A stretch of DNA of 64,000 nt, from contig CAZGXI010000027.1 in the NCBI GenBank assembly GCA_964529715.1, positions 17,761 through 81,760 of the forward strand, read 5' to 3'. Each line of letters opens with the position of its first letter. Positions within the stretch are counted from its first letter, which is position 1. This stretch comes from CAZGXI01 sp964529715. GTDB taxonomy: Bacteria; Chloroflexota; Anaerolineae; Aggregatilineales; Ch27. The translations under genes were made by a program, and so were the position numbers. Below the pieces are notes generated by a model that made no database searches, was not told where the DNA came from, and saw nothing but the letters and a program-made list of their open reading frames with translations. Shown here in pieces: positions 61,235 through 64,000 of the stretch.

Positions 61235-62215
61235 CTATGCCCCTTCGGATTCCAGCGGCGTGAGCCGGACAGTCACTTCCAGCAGATCCAGGTCGCGCAG
61301 CAAGCGGATAACCAGCGTGTCGCCGACCTGCTTGCTGGCCAGGATGCGGTGCAGGTCGTCTAGCCCTTCGATGGTTTGCCCGTCGGCGGCCACGAGGATG
61401 TCGCCCGCCTGGATACCTGCCTGCGCAGCGGGACTGCCCGCGCGCACTTCGTGCAGGAACACGCCGTGTGTCTGCCGGAGATGGTGGTGGCGCAGCAGGC
61501 CGGGGTAAATGCGTTGGCGCTCCCCGGCAATGCCCAGACGCGGGCGGCGCACTTCGCCGTAAGCGATCAGATCAGGCAGAAGGCGCTGCGCCATTGCGCT
61601 GCTGATCGCCAGGTTGATGCCCTGCGCCTCGATCAGACTGGCGGTGTTGATGCCGACGATTTGCCCGGCGCTGTTGACGAGCGGCCCGCCGCTCATGCCA
61701 GGGTTGAACAGCGCGTCGGTCTGGATCAGACCCTCCAACAGCCGCCCCGCCGGGCCGCGAATGGCCTGTCCCAGCGCGCTGACGATGCCCCGTGTGGCGA
61801 CGATGCCGTCGCCGTCTGGATTGCCCAACGCGATCACGGCGCTCCCGACGCGCAGCGCGCCGGAATCGCCCCACACAGCGGCAGTGAGGTTCTCTGCCGG
61901 GATGCGGACCACCGCCAGGTCCACTTCGGGGTCTGCGCCCAACACCTCGCCCAGGATGGCGGTTCCATCGTGCAGGTGGACCTGGGCGCGCGGCGAACCG
62001 CGCACGACGTGGAAGTTGGTGACGACGTGGCCGTCGGCAGCATTTACGATCACCCCGGAGCCGTAATTCGTTCGGGCGCGACCGGGACTCCAGTGCGGGC
62101 CACCTCGTCCTGCTGCCTGAACGCGCACGACGGCGGGCCGGACAACGTCGATGACGGCGCTGACGGCGGCGGAATAGGCGTCCAACACCTGCTGGGCCGC
62201 CTTGAGATCGGACAT
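61235..62215 (-). CDS. HtrA/DegP-like trypsin-PDZ protease without signal peptide
   Basis: A 326-residue S1C serine protease. The triad can be read as His69 (HVVTNFHVV), Asp99 (DPEVDLAVVRI) and Ser175 (LFNPGMSGGPLV). The usual GNSGG is GMSGG here. A PDZ domain (about 235-320) contains VRAGSPAAQAGIQAGDILVA and LLEVTVRLTPLE. The N-terminus MSDLKAAQQVLDAYS is hydrophilic, with no signal peptide or TM helix, unlike most HtrA proteins, so a cytoplasmic location is suggested unless the start lies further upstream. Family members act as quality-control proteases and chaperones. Confidence 0.9.
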   Translation of the reverse strand: MSDLKAAQQVLDAYSAAVSAVIDVVRPAVVRVQAAGRGGPHWSPGRARTNYGSGVIVNAADGHVVTNFHVVRGSPRAQVHLHDGTAILGEVLGADPEVDLAVVRIPAENLTAAVWGDSGALRVGSAVIALGNPDGDGIVATRGIVSALGQAIRGPAGRLLEGLIQTDALFNPGMSGGPLVNSAGQIVGINTASLIEAQGINLAISSAMAQRLLPDLIAYGEVRRPRLGIAGERQRIYPGLLRHHHLRQTHGVFLHEVRAGSPAAQAGIQAGDILVAADGQTIEGLDDLHRILASKQVGDTLVIRLLRDLDLLEVTVRLTPLESEGA

Positions 62216-62395
62216 TGCACAGCTCTCCTTACTAGAATTCGGACCCTGTCCACTCTCTGCAACGCCTCCCTGCCCAGGCGTCCTGCGGCGGGGAGCGACT
62301 TCAGAAAGTGCTTTCAGCGTAGCACGGGGCGTGTGGCGAGATCAAGCCGGGGCGCGCAAGAAATATAATAGAAATCCTGGCAGCAGGGGAAAACG

Positions 62396-62434
62396 GTAGG
62401 GGCACCGTAGGGGCGCAACATGTTGCGCCCCTAC
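62396..62434. repeat. Half site plus perfect palindrome GTAGGGGCGCAAC...GTTGCGCCCCTAC (family A)
   Basis: A perfect 28-bp palindrome (62407-62434) is preceded by a half copy (GGTAGGGGCACC). It lies in the 239-bp gap (62216-62454) after the RTX-like gene. No gene is seen in this gap. Confidence 0.8.
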
Positions 62435-62454
62435 TATAGAAAGGCGGGTCGGGT

Positions 62455-64000
62455 TTACGGGCAGCCGTTGATCGCGTCGCCCGCATCACCGACGCAGACG
62501 TCGTCTTCCCAGTCCCAGTCCGGGCCGCCGTCGAGGATGATGTCGTTGCCGTCGCCGTCGGTCGCGTCGATGGTGTCGTAGCCGCCGTCACCGGCAGCCA
62601 GCGGGGTGGTGCCCACCGGGACCGGCACGGGGAGCGGCCCGGAGATGTCTGCGCCGTCGCCGATGTAGATGTCGGTGTCGCCGGTGGTCGGGTCGGCCAG
62701 CACGTCGCTGCCGTCGATCCAGCTCATCTGCTGGCAGCCCGCGCCGGTGCAGGCGGTGGTGTTGCCGCCGATCAGGACGTCGTTGCCTGCGCCGCCGTCG
62801 ATGACGCCCGCGCCTTCACCGTCATCGGTGCCGCCATTCGCCAGGCAGCCGTCGCCGTTGCAGGTGATGTGCGTGCCGCCTGCGACGATGTCGTCGCCCG
62901 CGCCGCCCTGGATCTGCACGTCGCCGCCGACTTCAAAGCCGCCCACGGCCAGGCAGCCGTCGCCGGTGCAGGAGCCGTTGTTGCCGCCGTGAATGATGTC
63001 GTTCCCATCGTCGCCGTACAGCGTATCGGCGGCGTCGGTGCCCGCGTAGGTGTTCCAGTCAAAGGGCGGATCGGTCAGCAAGGCCGGGTCGCCGCCCGTG
63101 TTGGTAGCGTCGTTGCCGCCGAAGATGATGTCGTCCCCGGCGCCGCCGTAGATGACGTCCATTCCGTCGCCGCCGCCGCGCGCATTGCACAGCCCGCCGG
63201 TGCAGATGGCAACAACCTGGTTGCCGCCATACAGGGCATCGTTGCCGTCGTCGCCGTGGATTTCGTCGTACCCACCCATCGAGTAGCCGCCGTCGGCCTG
63301 GCAGGCGTCGCCTGTGCAGGTAGAACGGTTGCCGCCGTGAACGGTATCGTTGCCGTCGCCACCGTTGAGCACGTCGCCGTCGTCGCCGCCGCCGTCGGCG
63401 TAACAGCCCGCGCCCACACAGGCGACATCATTGCCGCCGACGATGGTGTCGTTGTTATTGCCGCCGTCGATGGTGTCTGCCCCGTCATTGCCAGGGAACG
63501 CCATGCAGGCCGGATCGAGCACCGGGTCACAGACGCGGTCGCCGCCGACGAGGACGTCGTTGCCGTCACCGCCATTGATGATGTCTGCGCCCTGGCCGCC
63601 GTACACGGTGTCGTCTCCTACGCCAGCGTCGATGATGTCGTCGCCGCCGTAGCCGTAGATCACGTCGTTGCCGCCGCCGCCGTTGATGTTGTTGGCAAAG
63701 TCGTTGCCATAGATGATGTCGTCGCAGCCGTCTGTGTCGGTCCAGTTGTTGCCGTTGATGAAGATATTGAAGATACCGCCGTAGGCGCTGCCAATGAACA
63801 CGACGATCCGGCCCAATGGCAGACAGGCAGGCTCAATCACGCAGGTGGCCGAGCAGCCGTCACCGCTGTGTAGATTGCCGTCGTCGCAGGCCTCCCCCGG
63901 CTGCACGATGCCGTTGCCGCACACTGGCGCCACATTCTGGCAGGTCGCGTCGCAGGTCACGCCGCCATCCGGCGGGTCGCACTGCTCACCCGGCTGCACG
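62455..64000 (-). CDS. RTX-type calcium-binding repeat protein with Cys-pair inserts, 5'-truncated
   Basis: The gene runs off the right edge; 514 C-terminal residues are visible. The first ~60 are Cys-rich DUF4215-type repeats (CGNGIVQPGEACDDGNLHSG, DGCSATC) known from myxobacterial surface proteins. A short domain (GRIVVFIGSAYGGIFNIFIN) leads to about 400 residues of RTX nonapeptides (GGxGxDxx, for example YGGQGADIINGGDGNDVLVG). Regularly between them come inserts with a Cys-x3-4-Cys pair (CVGAGCYADGG, CTGDACQADGG, CTGGLCNARGG, CTGDGCLAVGG, CNGDGCLANGG). RTX repeats fold into calcium-bound beta-rolls outside the cell. It is probably a large adhesin or surface protein. The secretion signal is not visible. 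Confidence 0.85.
   Translation of the reverse strand, partial: VQPGEQCDPPDGGVTCDATCQNVAPVCGNGIVQPGEACDDGNLHSGDGCSATCVIEPACLPLGRIVVFIGSAYGGIFNIFINGNNWTDTDGCDDIIYGNDFANNINGGGGNDVIYGYGGDDIIDAGVGDDTVYGGQGADIINGGDGNDVLVGGDRVCDPVLDPACMAFPGNDGADTIDGGNNNDTIVGGNDVACVGAGCYADGGGDDGDVLNGGDGNDTVHGGNRSTCTGDACQADGGYSMGGYDEIHGDDGNDALYGGNQVVAICTGGLCNARGGGDGMDVIYGGAGDDIIFGGNDATNTGGDPALLTDPPFDWNTYAGTDAADTLYGDDGNDIIHGGNNGSCTGDGCLAVGGFEVGGDVQIQGGAGDDIVAGGTHITCNGDGCLANGGTDDGEGAGVIDGGAGNDVLIGGNTTACTGAGCQQMSWIDGSDVLADPTTGDTDIYIGDGADISGPLPVPVPVGTTPLAAGDGGYDTIDATDGDGNDIILDGGPDWDWEDDVCVGDAGDAINGCP

Noticed and set aside
62869..63873. 334-residue Val/Ala-rich plus-strand frame
   Set aside because: An antisense shadow of the RTX repeats; the GGxGxDxx coding on the minus strand explains it.

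Overview
The window is a high-GC bacterial chromosome segment that most resembles a Chloroflexota (Anaerolineae-like) genome. This assignment is inference. It rests on the very large GAF-domain sensor proteins, the many lipoproteins with Thr/Pro-rich linkers, an Elp3-type tRNA enzyme like those known from Chloroflexota, a short YidC, and an F420-type (deazaflavin) oxidoreductase-like protein. No rRNA gene is present to confirm it.

Region 1 (1-5958) is core housekeeping: the 3' part of glmS, a tRNA-Ile/tRNA-Ala pair on the minus strand with a near-consensus promoter and a terminator, then the conserved rpmH-rnpA-yidD-yidC-jag cluster, interrupted by a beta-propeller lipoprotein gene. Region 2 (6048-26864) is a mosaic of mostly single genes: GNAT, deazaflavin oxidoreductase, PfkB kinase, AadE-like nucleotidyltransferase, two M23 lipoproteins, an amidohydrolase, a decayed DUF433/DUF5615 toxin-antitoxin pair, FtcD, a PucC-like transporter beside an Fe-S protein, a WD40 protein, an M32 carboxypeptidase, Elp3, a VOC pseudogene and a Trm9-like methyltransferase.

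Region 3 (26885-52251, minus strand) is the outstanding feature: about 25 kb of consecutive signalling genes. Two stand-alone receivers are followed by a 1978-residue soluble GAF/PAS protein, three 6-TM GAF proteins, a Cache-HAMP-GAF protein and a 2635-residue Cache-HAMP-10xGAF-PAS-HisKA-HATPase-REC hybrid kinase. The last six genes overlap one another by 4-13 bp. Five of them lack any kinase domain and share the same C-terminal tail. Downstream are a threonine-synthase-like enzyme fused to a receiver domain and a receiver-histidine kinase. I read this as one multi-subunit sensory apparatus with a single large output kinase, plus a possible enzyme target carrying its own receiver.

Region 4 (52504-64000) holds a PIG-L deacetylase, an AraC remnant, a YcaQ/AlkX-like DNA glycosylase, two Cys-rich proteins, a transmembrane Ser/Thr kinase, an SH3-SGNH lipoprotein, an HtrA-like protease lacking a signal peptide, and the C-terminal part of an RTX/Cys-rich repeat protein that runs off the right edge.

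Small palindromic repeats of several families are scattered through the window. Most are intergenic, but some lie inside coding sequence in frame (elp3, the methyltransferase) or supply start or stop codons. No CRISPR array, insertion sequence, phage gene or rRNA gene was seen.
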